A DNA stretch of 64,000 nucleotides from Runella limosa DSM 17973 (GCF_000482465.1 NZ_AXVJ01000063.1:1-64000), one strand, 5' to 3'; counted from the stretch's first letter, positions 17,736 to 26,348 are shown. Numbers and translations are program-made. The notes: a model not told the origin generated them from the sequence alone.

Positions 17736-20402
17736 TTATTCCGATTTCAACGTGGTCACAGGATTTACCAACGCTGCTTTTAGGGTCTGATAGCTAACCG
17801 TAAACAAGGAAATAGTCACAATCGCAATGCCCGCAACGGCAAAACTTTCCCAACCCACCTCGGTGCGATACACAAAACCTTCAAGCCATTTATTCATGGC
17901 ATAATACGACAGCGGAGAGGCGATGATGAGCGCAATCAAAACGGGTTTTAGAAACTCTTTGGAAAGCAACGTCGTGATACTGACCACACTGGCACCTAGC
18001 ACTTTCCGAACGCCGATTTCTTTGGTACGCTGCTCGGCGGTAAACATGGCCAGCCCAAACAACCCCAAACAACTGAGAAGAATGGCAATCAGCGTAAACG
18101 AATTGATAATTTTACGGAGCGTTTTTTCCTCTGAATACTGCTTCTGAAGGTCTTCGTCCAAAAACGAATATTGCAACGGTACGGTCGGGATGAGTTTTTT
18201 CCAGATTTTTTCCACGTTGGCAAACAGGCTTTCATAATTCTCGGCTTGCACATCAAGCACCATGTACTCAGGTTGAGCACTGTAATGCGTCATCACGGGT
18301 GTCATTTCGTCCTTGAGCGAATTGTTGATATACGCTTTATGTACCCCAATGACGTTATAGGCTTCGATATTATCTCCCGTCCCCGTGAATACCTGCGTAC
18401 CCACGGCCGTCTCCACCGTCAAATTCAAGTCTTTTACACTTTTTTCGCTCAAAATCACTTGGTTATTGGTATCAGCTGGCGTGAAGTTTCTCCCTGCAAT
18501 GAGCTTGATACCAAGGGTTTTGAAAAAGCCTTCGTCAACGACGTTGTTTTTAATTAAAACGCCCTTGTCCATCGTTCCCCCCGATTTGAAAACCAACATA
18601 TCCTGCAAAAACTGCTGCGAAGGATAATACCGTACTCCTCCAATATTTTTAATCTGATGTTGGGTCAATAATTCATTTTTCAGCGCCGTAAAATGCTTTT
18701 GGGCATTTTCGTTGGACAAAGACACCACAACTTTCTGTTTTTTGTCAAAACCCAAATCTTTGTTTTGCATAAAGTCCAACTGCTTCGAAATCACCAACAC
18801 GCCGATAATGAGCACAATGGCAATCGAAAACTGAAACACCACCAAGCCTTTGCGAAGAACCACCGAAGCGGGATTGAACTTAAACGTTCCCTTCAACACA
18901 CTTACAGGTTTGAAACTTGATAAATAAATGGCAGGGTAAATGCCCGCTAACAAGCCCGTCGCCAACGCCACCAACACCGTTATGAATAAAATATCAAGAT
19001 TTTGGGTAATATTAAGCGCTAACGTACTGTCCGTAAGCGAGTTTAGAAATGGCAAAAGGAGCTTAACAATTGGCAAAGCCAAGAAAATAGAAATAAAAGC
19101 AATCAGCATCGACTCGCCCAAAAACTGCCCAATCAACACCGACCTAAAGGCACCAACGGCTTTTCTAACACCCACTTCTTTGGCACGACGCACCGAACGT
19201 GCCGTGGTCAGGTTGACAAAATTGATGCAAGCAATCAGTTGAATAAAAGCAGCGATGGTCAATAAAATATACAAAAAGGAAATGTCTGAGACCTTACCCG
19301 CTTGATTGGTGATGCCTTTGGAATACAGGTGAATATCCGCCATTTTTTGCAGAACAACGCTTTTTTTCATCCCCAATTCTGCCAGTCTTTTTCCGCCATA
19401 TCGCTGCAAAAGCGCAGGCATTTTGGCATTCACGCTTTCGGGATTGACGTTGGGCTTGAGCTTTACGTACGAATAAATAAAGTTATTGCCGCCCCATTCG
19501 GTGTTATTTCGGGCAAACTCCCCAAGCCCACCGCTGTTTAGGCTTACCAAAAAGCTGGGTCGAAGGTGCGATTTGCCAAAACTATCGTCATACACCCCCG
19601 TCACGGTGAGGGTAGTGGTATTGAGATTGTTACCAACTTTTATGCGTTTGTTGATGGCTTTTTCTTGGCCAAAAAGCTTTTCAGCAATCGTCTTTGAAAG
19701 CACCACGGTATAGGGCGCATCCAACGAGTGTTCTGGCGCACCTTCTACGAATTGGTAAGTGAAGACATTGAAAAACGTAGAATCCACCAAAAAGCCTTTG
19801 TCGTCAATAAACGTTTCGGTTTTTCCTTCTACCCCCAAAAGATTATTTTTTGCGGTAAAGAAATTGAGCACCCGCGTATATTCCACCACTTCGGGAAAAT
19901 CCTTTTTCATGGTAGGCGCGATGATGGGCGAACTCGTGCCGCTGTTGAACATGGGCTGATCGCCACCGTTGTGTAAAATGTTTGTTTGGAGTCGGTAAAT
20001 GTTCTCGGCGTCTTTGTGGTGATTATCGTAGCCAAATTGGTCTTTGACGTACAACAAAATATACAAACAGCACACCGTCCCGACGGTCAGGCCGAGAATA
20101 TTGAGCGAACTGAACATCTTGTGGCGAACAAGATTCCGAAAAGCGATTTTTAAATAATTGAGTATCATAATTGGGCTGTATATAAAAGGGATTGAATACG
20201 AAGTTGATTTACGTTTTAAGGCAAAAGGACGAATAAAACTCAGGACATTCCATACATACTGACGGCGCGCGATTTTCGCCCCAAACAGGGCTAGTTGCCG
20301 CTGATAACGCTCGTGTAAGTCACCCTGCACTTCTTCCAAAAGGTGAGGCGCGCAAAAGAATTCGAGCAGGCGTTCGGCCCAGCGGGGTGGGTGGTTTTGC
20401 AT
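17736..20402 (-). CDS. Prefix-domain ABC transporter permease (duplicated MacB/FtsX type)
   Basis: 888-aa permease directly after padR (11-bp gap). It shares its first 70 residues (MQNHPPRWAERLLEFFCAPH and following) with the next permease, but its body is different: first helix around 100-122, periplasmic core, FtsX bundle with IACINFVNLTTARSVRRAKE, second core, final bundle with EIGVRKVLGAS. The shared prefix within the operon and the divergent body point to co-adaptation of the prefix with the local PadR. Substrate unknown. Confidence 0.85.
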   Translation of the reverse strand: MQNHPPRWAERLLEFFCAPHLLEEVQGDLHERYQRQLALFGAKIARRQYVWNVLSFIRPFALKRKSTSYSIPFIYSPIMILNYLKIAFRNLVRHKMFSSLNILGLTVGTVCCLYILLYVKDQFGYDNHHKDAENIYRLQTNILHNGGDQPMFNSGTSSPIIAPTMKKDFPEVVEYTRVLNFFTAKNNLLGVEGKTETFIDDKGFLVDSTFFNVFTYQFVEGAPEHSLDAPYTVVLSKTIAEKLFGQEKAINKRIKVGNNLNTTTLTVTGVYDDSFGKSHLRPSFLVSLNSGGLGEFARNNTEWGGNNFIYSYVKLKPNVNPESVNAKMPALLQRYGGKRLAELGMKKSVVLQKMADIHLYSKGITNQAGKVSDISFLYILLTIAAFIQLIACINFVNLTTARSVRRAKEVGVRKAVGAFRSVLIGQFLGESMLIAFISIFLALPIVKLLLPFLNSLTDSTLALNITQNLDILFITVLVALATGLLAGIYPAIYLSSFKPVSVLKGTFKFNPASVVLRKGLVVFQFSIAIVLIIGVLVISKQLDFMQNKDLGFDKKQKVVVSLSNENAQKHFTALKNELLTQHQIKNIGGVRYYPSQQFLQDMLVFKSGGTMDKGVLIKNNVVDEGFFKTLGIKLIAGRNFTPADTNNQVILSEKSVKDLNLTVETAVGTQVFTGTGDNIEAYNVIGVHKAYINNSLKDEMTPVMTHYSAQPEYMVLDVQAENYESLFANVEKIWKKLIPTVPLQYSFLDEDLQKQYSEEKTLRKIINSFTLIAILLSCLGLFGLAMFTAEQRTKEIGVRKVLGASVVSITTLLSKEFLKPVLIALIIASPLSYYAMNKWLEGFVYRTEVGWESFAVAGIAIVTISLFTVSYQTLKAALVNPVTTLKSE

Positions 20403-20413
20403 AAATTATCAGG

Positions 20414-20752
20414 TTATATTCCCAATGCAGGTAAAGTCTGGGGTGAAATGGAATCCCACAAACGATTTCGTTGTTCGCGCACTTCCTGCAAGGTTTTACT
20501 CCCCAGCACAGTCACACTAAACAGGCGCTTGCGGCGCCCGCCACGTTCGGCGGTTGCATCCCCCATTTTCGACGATAGCATTCCTTTTTCTTCAAGCCGA
20601 TGCAAGGCCGCGTGTACCGCACTAATGCTCACATTTCGTCCCGTTTGTCGGTCTAACTCGTCGGTAATTGCTATCCCGTAGGCTCCTTCACCGAGAATAG
20701 CCACGGTCAAGAGTACCACTTCTTCAAACTCGCCTAAATACGTTCGTTTCAT
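20414..20752 (-). CDS. PadR-family transcriptional regulator
   Basis: 112-aa winged-helix PadR protein (MKRTYLGEFEEVVLLTVAIL; recognition region VSISAVHAALHRLEEKGML; wing ERGGRRKRLFSVTVLG). First gene of a four-gene run with permeases at 17736, 15094 and 12624. Unlike the other two padR genes it has no palindrome pair or TGGCAC box in the 120-bp gap upstream, which instead contains a hairpin. It may be read through from the upstream secreted-protein gene or use an ordinary promoter. Confidence 0.9.
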   Translation of the reverse strand: MKRTYLGEFEEVVLLTVAILGEGAYGIAITDELDRQTGRNVSISAVHAALHRLEEKGMLSSKMGDATAERGGRRKRLFSVTVLGSKTLQEVREQRNRLWDSISPQTLPALGI

Positions 20753-20823
20753 AGTTGAATATTATTTATTCCCAAAGGAGGTGGCGTATTACTTCAACTT
20801 TTGTAGAATTAATACTTTCAAGA

Positions 20824-20856
20824 AAGGCTCAACCTCAAAAACAAAGGTTGAGCCTT
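20824..20856 (-). terminator. Hairpin after the secreted proline-linker gene
   Basis: Perfect 12-bp stem AAGGCTCAACCT (20824-20835) with AGGTTGAGCCTT (20845-20856), 9-nt loop, 17 bp past the stop of the gene ending at 20873. Probably terminates or attenuates the adaptor-ATPase-permease-secreted protein transcript before padR. Confidence 0.65.
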
Positions 20857-20872
20857 CTTCAAACACCCAAGG

Positions 20873-21466
20873 CTATTTTTTCAAGCCCAATTCTTGTTCT
20901 ATTTTTTCAATAATTTTTTTGCGTTCTTTTTCCGATTTATCAGCGGCATTGATTGTCCGCTCATAAATCACTTCTTCACCCTCTTTATTAAAACGGTAGC
21001 GCATAAAAAGCTCGCCCGTTTCCGAGTTATATTTTACTTCTTTTTCAAACCCACCTTTCAACGGTTTGGGAATGGTGTGGCCACTTCCGTGAAACCCATC
21101 TGAGAACTCGACTCCACTTGGGGGCGTTGGCGGAGTGGGTGGGGTCGGAGGAGTTGGGGGTACGGGTGGCGTAGGTGGAGTTGGAGGTGTAGGCGGAGTC
21201 GGCGGTGTGGGAGGTACAGGAGGCGTGGGGGATTGAATTCCCAACGAATCCAGCACATGATCACGCAACTCTTTACGTTCGGTTTTGCTCAAATGAGCGA
21301 CGTCGAAGGTGCGGTTATACTGAATCGCCCGACCGTCTATTGTTCCTTTGACCCGTATTGACATCGTTTGGCCATTGTCATCAATACTGCTACTAATAGA
21401 GCGGTGTTGTTGGGCCATGGCCATTGAACTCACAAATAATAAACCAATGATTGATAAAGTTTTCAT
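20873..21466 (-). CDS. Secreted two-domain protein with Pro/Thr repeat linker, function unknown
   Basis: 197 aa. A signal peptide covers about residues 1-18 (MKTLSIIGLLFVSSMAMAQ), so it should be exported to the periplasm or beyond. Two segments look like diverged copies of one small domain: residues 34-77 (GRAIQYNRTFD, then a Lys/Glu-rich helix ending DSLGI) and 151-195 (EEVIYERTIN, then a Lys/Glu-rich helix ending QELGL). They are joined by a rigid PPTPPT-type linker (79-116). The gene lies 12 bp after the permease at 21479-23836 and is probably in its operon. I do not recognise the family; a periplasmic partner or spacer protein for the exporter is a guess. Confidence 0.75.
   Translation of the reverse strand: MKTLSIIGLLFVSSMAMAQQHRSISSSIDDNGQTMSIRVKGTIDGRAIQYNRTFDVAHLSKTERKELRDHVLDSLGIQSPTPPVPPTPPTPPTPPTPPTPPVPPTPPTPPTPPTPPSGVEFSDGFHGSGHTIPKPLKGGFEKEVKYNSETGELFMRYRFNKEGEEVIYERTINAADKSEKERKKIIEKIEQELGLKK
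21119..21232 (-). repeat. In-frame proline-linker DNA repeat
   Basis: Short repeats (9-12 bp units encoding Pro-Pro-Thr and Pro-Pro-Val) make up the linker of the secreted protein at 20873-21466. Unit lengths are multiples of three, so copy-number change would alter linker length without breaking the frame. Confidence 0.75.
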
Positions 21467-21478
21467 AGCAGGAAAGGG

Positions 21479-23836
21479 TTAATCGGTTTTCAATGATTTT
21501 ACAGGATTCATCAAAGCGGCACGAATGGCCTGAGAACTCACGGTTAGCAGGGCGATAAAAACCGCCACAATGGCCGCCAAAGCAAAATACCACCATTCGA
21601 TTTCGATGCGATAGGCGTATTTTTCGAGCCACCCTTTTAAGAAATACCACGCAATAGGAAAGGCAATGAACGTCGCCACCAACACCAATTTTATAAACTC
21701 CGCCGACAGCATACCTACCAAGTTGGTCACGCTAGCGCCGAGCACTTTTCGCACGCCAATCTCTTTGGTGCGTTGTTCAGCCGTAAACGCTGCCAAGCCA
21801 AACAGCCCTAAACACGAAATAAAAATGGCCAAAAAAGCAAAGAAATTCGACAGTTGATTGACCACCTGCTCGCTTTTGTATTGTTTGGCGTATTCTTGGT
21901 CGGTAAACGAGTACTTAAACGGGAAACTCGGATTAAACTTCTTGAATGTTTTCTCAAGGTTCGCCAACGCATCCTTGGTTTTGCCAGCCTCTGCCCTCAC
22001 AATCACTACCCCCCAATTTTCAGTTTTGGGTTGTAGGCGTAAAATCAGGGGTTCGATGGTTGAGTGTAACGAGTTGTAGTGGAAATCTTTCATCAAGCCT
22101 ACGATGGTTCCCTTGCGTCCCCACATGGTCATTTCTTTGCCAACGGGGTCTTTATACCCCATTTTTTTGGCACTTGCTTCGTTGATGATGTAGTTGGTCG
22201 TATCCATGCCATATTGCTCGCCAAAATCACGTCCACCTACCAGCCGAATGCCCATGGTTTGGATGTAATCGTACGAAATGGCATTTTGGGCAAACAGCAA
22301 TAGCTGCGTTGTGTCTTTGCCTGGCCACGTTACCCCTTGGGTCGATGAGCCGACTTCCAACGGATTGGCCTGCGAAAGCGTAACGTGCTTAATGCCTGGC
22401 TGACGTTGAAGTTCTTGTTTGAACGAAGAGAAATTGGTCTGTAAGTCGCCCTCCAACGGCATATACACCAAGTTCTCGCGGTCGTATCCCGAATTTTTGG
22501 TTTGAAGATAATCCAGTTGTTCGTGTACAATCACCATGCCCACAATGAGCATAATCGACAACGCAAACTGAAACACCACCAAGCCTTTACGGAAATAAGT
22601 AGCGCTCGGTTTAAACTTCAATGAACCTTTGAGCACCACCACGGGGTTGAGCGAAGACATAAAAAGCGCAGGGTAACTACCCGCGACTAAGCCCGTAAAC
22701 ACGGTCAAGCCCAACAAAGTGGCTAGAATGCGCGGGTCGGTGAAGTTGAGCGTCAGTTCTTTTTCGGTAAGGAGGTTGAATGTTGGCAATAACAAAAAGA
22801 CCAACACAATCGAAATCAGCAGCGACAACGACGTAATCAGGATGGCTTCTCCCATAAACTGTCCCACCAAAACACCCTTGACAGCACCAATTACTTTCCG
22901 AACGCCTACTTCTTTGGCACGTTTGACGGAGCGTGCCGTCGCCAAATTCATAAAATTGATGCAGGCAATGAGCAAAATAACGATGGCTACAATCGAGAAA
23001 ATCCGCACGTATTCGATGCGCCCTCCGTCTTGCTTTCCCGAATCCCATTTTGAATACAAGTATGATTCTGGAAAAGATTGCAAGAACAACTCTACGTTGC
23101 TGTCTTTATTTTTGGTTTTGATGTAGCCCTTGATTTTGGCATTTACTTTCGCCAAAGAAGCATTTTTGGCCAACAATACATAACAACGCGGGCCGTTATT
23201 CCCCCACTCTTTCGACCACGCGTTGGTTTTTTGCCAACGGTCGTAGCTCATCAAAAAATCAAACTGTATCGAGTTATTTTTAGGAAGTTCTTTGAGCACT
23301 CCCGTTACCATCACCGCATCTTTGTTGTCCACCTTGATGATTTTGCCGATGGGGTCTTGGTTGGGAAAATACTTTTGGGCTAATTTTTTTGAAATCACCA
23401 CGCCATCAGGACGTTTGAGGGCTGTTTTAGCGTCGCCTTTTTCCAGGGGAAAACTAAACAAACGCAAAAAATCGCCTTGGACATAACGCCCTTTTTCCTT
23501 GTCAAAGGTATTTCCCACGGTAAAAAGCGGCTGTTCTTCCCACAAAAACTGGCTTGCCATTTCTATTTCGGGGATATCTTTGGTGATGTTTTCAGCCAAA
23601 ATTCCTGGCGTGGACGCGTACGTTTCAATTTTTCCTGAATAGTATTGGTTTTCCATCACTCGATAAAGGCGAGCGCCGTTGGCGTGAAAACCATCCATGT
23701 TTATTTCATCTTGCACCCAAAGCATAATCATCAGGCTGCAAGCCATACCAAGGGCCAACCCCATGATATTAATAAACGAATAAACCTTGTTTTTGAGCAG
23801 GTTGCGGAATGCAATCGTGAAGTAGTTTCTGATCAT
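21479..23836 (-). CDS. MacB/FtsX-type ABC transporter permease of the complete exporter operon
   Basis: 785-aa permease without prefix. Start MIRNYFTIAFRNLLKNKVYS at ATG 23836 is preferred over an open-frame extension 11 codons upstream. First helix about 21-43, periplasmic core, FtsX bundle (LIACINFMNLATARSVKRAKEVGVRK), second core and final bundle with EIGVRKVLGAS. It follows the ATPase gene (90-bp gap) and the adaptor, making adaptor-ATPase-permease a complete MacAB-like export set, and precedes a secreted proline-linker protein by 12 bp. Probably transcribed from the sigma-54 promoter at 26175-26190. Substrate unknown. Confidence 0.87.
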   Translation of the reverse strand: MIRNYFTIAFRNLLKNKVYSFINIMGLALGMACSLMIMLWVQDEINMDGFHANGARLYRVMENQYYSGKIETYASTPGILAENITKDIPEIEMASQFLWEEQPLFTVGNTFDKEKGRYVQGDFLRLFSFPLEKGDAKTALKRPDGVVISKKLAQKYFPNQDPIGKIIKVDNKDAVMVTGVLKELPKNNSIQFDFLMSYDRWQKTNAWSKEWGNNGPRCYVLLAKNASLAKVNAKIKGYIKTKNKDSNVELFLQSFPESYLYSKWDSGKQDGGRIEYVRIFSIVAIVILLIACINFMNLATARSVKRAKEVGVRKVIGAVKGVLVGQFMGEAILITSLSLLISIVLVFLLLPTFNLLTEKELTLNFTDPRILATLLGLTVFTGLVAGSYPALFMSSLNPVVVLKGSLKFKPSATYFRKGLVVFQFALSIMLIVGMVIVHEQLDYLQTKNSGYDRENLVYMPLEGDLQTNFSSFKQELQRQPGIKHVTLSQANPLEVGSSTQGVTWPGKDTTQLLLFAQNAISYDYIQTMGIRLVGGRDFGEQYGMDTTNYIINEASAKKMGYKDPVGKEMTMWGRKGTIVGLMKDFHYNSLHSTIEPLILRLQPKTENWGVVIVRAEAGKTKDALANLEKTFKKFNPSFPFKYSFTDQEYAKQYKSEQVVNQLSNFFAFLAIFISCLGLFGLAAFTAEQRTKEIGVRKVLGASVTNLVGMLSAEFIKLVLVATFIAFPIAWYFLKGWLEKYAYRIEIEWWYFALAAIVAVFIALLTVSSQAIRAALMNPVKSLKTD

Positions 23837-23926
23837 AGCTGTATGGGTAAAAGGCAATAGAAAGGGCAAAGAATTGTAGAAACTCTGTGCCCTTTACTCA
23901 AAAATATAATGGATAGGAATACGTGA

Positions 23927-24604
23927 TTAAACGCGCATTTTTTCGGTAACTACCTTACCATCAAACAAGTTGACGATACGGTGTGCAAATCCAGCATCGT
24001 ACGGGGAGTGCGTTACCATGACGATACTCGTTCCTTCGTCGTTGAGTTGGATGAGGAGTTTCATTACCTCTTCGCCGTTGGCAGAGTCGAGGTTACCCGT
24101 AGGCTCATCGGCCAAGATTAGTTTGGGTTTGGCAACGACCGCGCGGGCAATCGCCGTACGTTGTTGTTGCCCCCCCGATAGTTGTTGAGGGAAGTGATTG
24201 CGACGGTGCATGATGTTCATGCGGGTCAATACGGTTTCGACCATTTCTTTGCGTTCGTTGGCAGGTACTTTCAAGTAAAGCAACGGAAGCTCGACGTTTT
24301 CATACACCGTAAGTTCGTCGATAAGGTTAAAGCTTTGGAACACAAATCCGATGTTTCCTTTGCGTAGTTGTGCCCGTTGGCGCTCCGACAAAGTAGCCAC
24401 TTCGGTTCCGTGGAAGTCATAGCTCCCTCCCGAAGGATTGTCGAGCAAGCCCACTATATTTAGTAACGTAGATTTTCCACAGCCTGATGGCCCCATGATG
24501 GCCACAAACTCGCCATCTTTTACTTCCAAGTCTATTCCATTCAGGGCTGTAGTTTCAACTTCTTCAGTTGAGAAGATTTTTTGAAGGTTGGTTATTTTGA
24601 TCAT
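23927..24604 (-). CDS. ABC transporter ATP-binding protein (MacB/LolD type)
   Basis: 225-aa ATPase with Walker A GPSGCGKST (about residues 40-48), signature LSGGQQQR, Walker B LILADEPTGNLDS and the switch histidine in MVTHS. It belongs to the LolD/MacB ATPase group that pairs with FtsX-type permeases. Start chosen at ATG 24604 (MIKITNLQKIF), where the family normally starts; a TTG seven codons upstream is unlikely. It lies between the adaptor and permease genes. It is the only ABC ATPase in the window, so it may energise several of the eight permeases (inference). Confidence 0.93.
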   Translation of the reverse strand: MIKITNLQKIFSTEEVETTALNGIDLEVKDGEFVAIMGPSGCGKSTLLNIVGLLDNPSGGSYDFHGTEVATLSERQRAQLRKGNIGFVFQSFNLIDELTVYENVELPLLYLKVPANERKEMVETVLTRMNIMHRRNHFPQQLSGGQQQRTAIARAVVAKPKLILADEPTGNLDSANGEEVMKLLIQLNDEGTSIVMVTHSPYDAGFAHRIVNLFDGKVVTEKMRV

Positions 24605-24684
24605 GTTAGGCCCTTTACTCCCCAATGGAGAAACGCCAGGGTAGCGTTTTTGTGTGTTTATTTGCCCCGAGACTTGGCTGTTGA

Positions 24685-24709
24685 AGCCCCCATCGGGGGT
24701 TTGGGGGCT
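24685..24709. terminator. GC-rich hairpin after the adaptor gene (shared sequence)
   Basis: AGCCCCC (24685-24691) pairs with GGGGGCT (24703-24709), identical to the hairpin at 15065-15089. It lies 3 bp past the adaptor stop codon and within the operon, so it is more likely an attenuator or mRNA-stabilising hairpin than a full stop. Confidence 0.45.
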
Positions 24710-24712
24710 TAG

Positions 24713-26020
24713 TTATTTCATTTCTAATACTTCTTTGTCTCCAAAGTTAGCATACGAACTGGTGATTACTTTCTCGCCTGGCTGCAACCCTTCGAGTACT
24801 TCGTAATACTCTGGGTTTTTGCGACCAAGGGTAATGTTGCGTTTGCTTGCACGCTTGCCGCTGTTGTCTAAGACATACACCCAGTTTCCACCCGTATCGG
24901 AGAAGAACCCACCAACTGGTAACAACATCGCTTTTTCGGCCTTACCCAAGTCCAAACGAATCGGGGTCGATTGCCCACGCTTGATGCCTTCTGGTGCTCC
25001 TTTTGGGAAGCTCATATCTACTTCAAAACGGCCATTGCGTACTTCTGGATAAATGCGCGTGATTTGGAGGTTATGCTCTTTACCGTTGAAATCAAAATGC
25101 CCCATTAACCCCACAAAAATCCGTGAAATATAGTGTTCGTCAATCGCTACGCGCATTTTAAAACCGTCCAAGTCATCAATTTGGCCAATATTTTGCCCTT
25201 GACTGATGTTTGACCCTACTTCCACATCAATCGACGACAACATCCCGCTCACGGGTGCTTTTACGACCAAGTTATCGAGGGTTTGACGCCACAACTCTAC
25301 GTTTTTCTGCGTACGCACCAAAGTTCCCTCCAACTGCGTAATCTGCATTTTAGCGTTTTCTTCTTGGTAGTTTTGCGACTCCGTTTCAATGTCACGTTGC
25401 TTTACCAACAATTCATAATCGCGTTTCGACTTCAAAAAGTCAGATTCGGGAATGACCTTGTCTTTGAACAACTTTTGGTTACGGTCGTAAATATCTTTGG
25501 CTTGGTCAATTTTGAAATCAAGTTCATTGAGCGTACGACGCATGTTGAATCGGTTGACGCGCAACTGTTGACGCGTATTCTGAAGGTCGTTCACCAATCG
25601 GCTCGCTTCGGTTTCCGATTGCAAGAAGTTGAGCTTCAAGTTTTGGTTTTCAAGGCGCAAAAGCACTTGGCCTTGGCTTACCATGCTACCACCTTCTACT
25701 ATTTTTTCTTTCACGTATCCGCCCACAATCGCGTCAAGGCGAATCGTTTTGAGCGGCTGAATTACCCCCGTTACCACAATAAACTCATCAAACGAACCCG
25801 TTGAAACGCTTGATACTGTCAGTTTATCTGCTTCTACGTTGAGTTTTGAACGTTTATCTGAAAAGAATACTTGGTATCCGATAAAGGCGATGATGGCGCC
25901 GCCGCCTACCACCAAAATGATACGCTGTGTATTCCAAAATTTCTTTTTCCGAACGCGGTCCATTGATCCTTGTGTGCTGTTGTTTGAAGTTTGGTTGCTA
26001 AGTGGATGTTTGACTTCCAT
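24713..26020 (-). CDS. Membrane-fusion adaptor of ABC exporter (HlyD/MacA type)
   Basis: 435 aa. Cytoplasmic N-terminus, one transmembrane helix (about 34-52), lipoyl/barrel-sandwich half (residues 85-125, GGYVKEKIVEGGSMVSQGQVLLRLEN), a long coiled coil (about 125-225), the second lipoyl half (VVKAPVSGMLSSIDVEVGSN) and a beta-barrel/membrane-proximal domain to the C-terminus. By family this links the inner-membrane ABC permease to a TolC-like channel in the periplasm. It is the first gene of the adaptor-ATPase-permease operon. No channel gene is in the operon; TolC-like genes lie at 59716 and 50331. A sigma-54 promoter is 155 bp upstream. Confidence 0.9.
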   Translation of the reverse strand: MEVKHPLSNQTSNNSTQGSMDRVRKKKFWNTQRIILVVGGGAIIAFIGYQVFFSDKRSKLNVEADKLTVSSVSTGSFDEFIVVTGVIQPLKTIRLDAIVGGYVKEKIVEGGSMVSQGQVLLRLENQNLKLNFLQSETEASRLVNDLQNTRQQLRVNRFNMRRTLNELDFKIDQAKDIYDRNQKLFKDKVIPESDFLKSKRDYELLVKQRDIETESQNYQEENAKMQITQLEGTLVRTQKNVELWRQTLDNLVVKAPVSGMLSSIDVEVGSNISQGQNIGQIDDLDGFKMRVAIDEHYISRIFVGLMGHFDFNGKEHNLQITRIYPEVRNGRFEVDMSFPKGAPEGIKRGQSTPIRLDLGKAEKAMLLPVGGFFSDTGGNWVYVLDNSGKRASKRNITLGRKNPEYYEVLEGLQPGEKVITSSYANFGDKEVLEMK

Positions 26021-26174
26021 GGGTGCATTTGTTAATTCTGATGAATTTAATTTTTTTAAACAATGATGGCTGTTAAAAACAACGCCTTGTCTGGCTCACG
26101 GTTCTCTAACCTAAACTAAAATCCTTCAATTGTATGTGTTCTTATGGCTGTATGAGTACTGTACCTCTCTTTAT

Positions 26175-26190
26175 CCAATACCCGTGCCAG
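26175..26190 (-). promoter_or_regulatory. Sigma-54 promoter of the adaptor-ATPase-permease operon
   Basis: Minus strand reads CTGGCAC (26190-26184), 5-nt spacer, TTGG (26178-26175), near the sigma-54 consensus TGGCAC-N5-TTGC. The nearest palindrome centre (26251.5) is about 64 bp upstream. It mirrors the plus-strand promoter at 26333-26348. Confidence 0.7.
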
Positions 26191-26242
26191 AACCATAAGT
26201 GATTGAATTTTAGACAATTATTCAAAAATGCCATTTCTAATT

Positions 26243-26281
26243 TTGTCCGTTTTCGGACAAGCATTGTACGGCGGTGGACAG
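26243..26281. promoter_or_regulatory. Paired palindromic enhancer between divergent sigma-54 promoters (set C)
   Basis: 26243-26260 is a perfect TTGTCC-N6-GGACAA; 26264-26281 is TTGTAC-N6-GGACAG. Centres are 21 bp apart. The pair lies midway between the two sigma-54 promoters (about 63 bp from each -24 box), as expected for an NtrC-type activator serving both directions. Likely ligand: the response regulator at 26404-27780. Confidence 0.75.
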
Positions 26282-26332
26282 GATTAAAAAGTACGTATTT
26301 TCTTACTGATTGATTATGAGGGATTTTGTAAC

Positions 26333-26348
26333 TTGGCACTCTTATTGG
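26333..26348 (+). promoter_or_regulatory. Sigma-54 promoter of the response regulator/kinase operon
   Basis: TTGGCAC (26333-26339), 5-nt spacer, TTGG (26345-26348). It matches the sigma-54 -24/-12 pattern apart from the last base. Expected start near 26360, 44 bp before the ATG. With the palindrome pair 63 bp upstream this indicates autoregulation. The rest of the 26021-26403 gap shows nothing else. Confidence 0.7.

Noticed and set aside
21119-21232. Short regular repeats considered as a CRISPR-like array
   Set aside because: Units are 9-12 bp, in frame and encode Pro-Pro-Thr; no spacers or cas genes.
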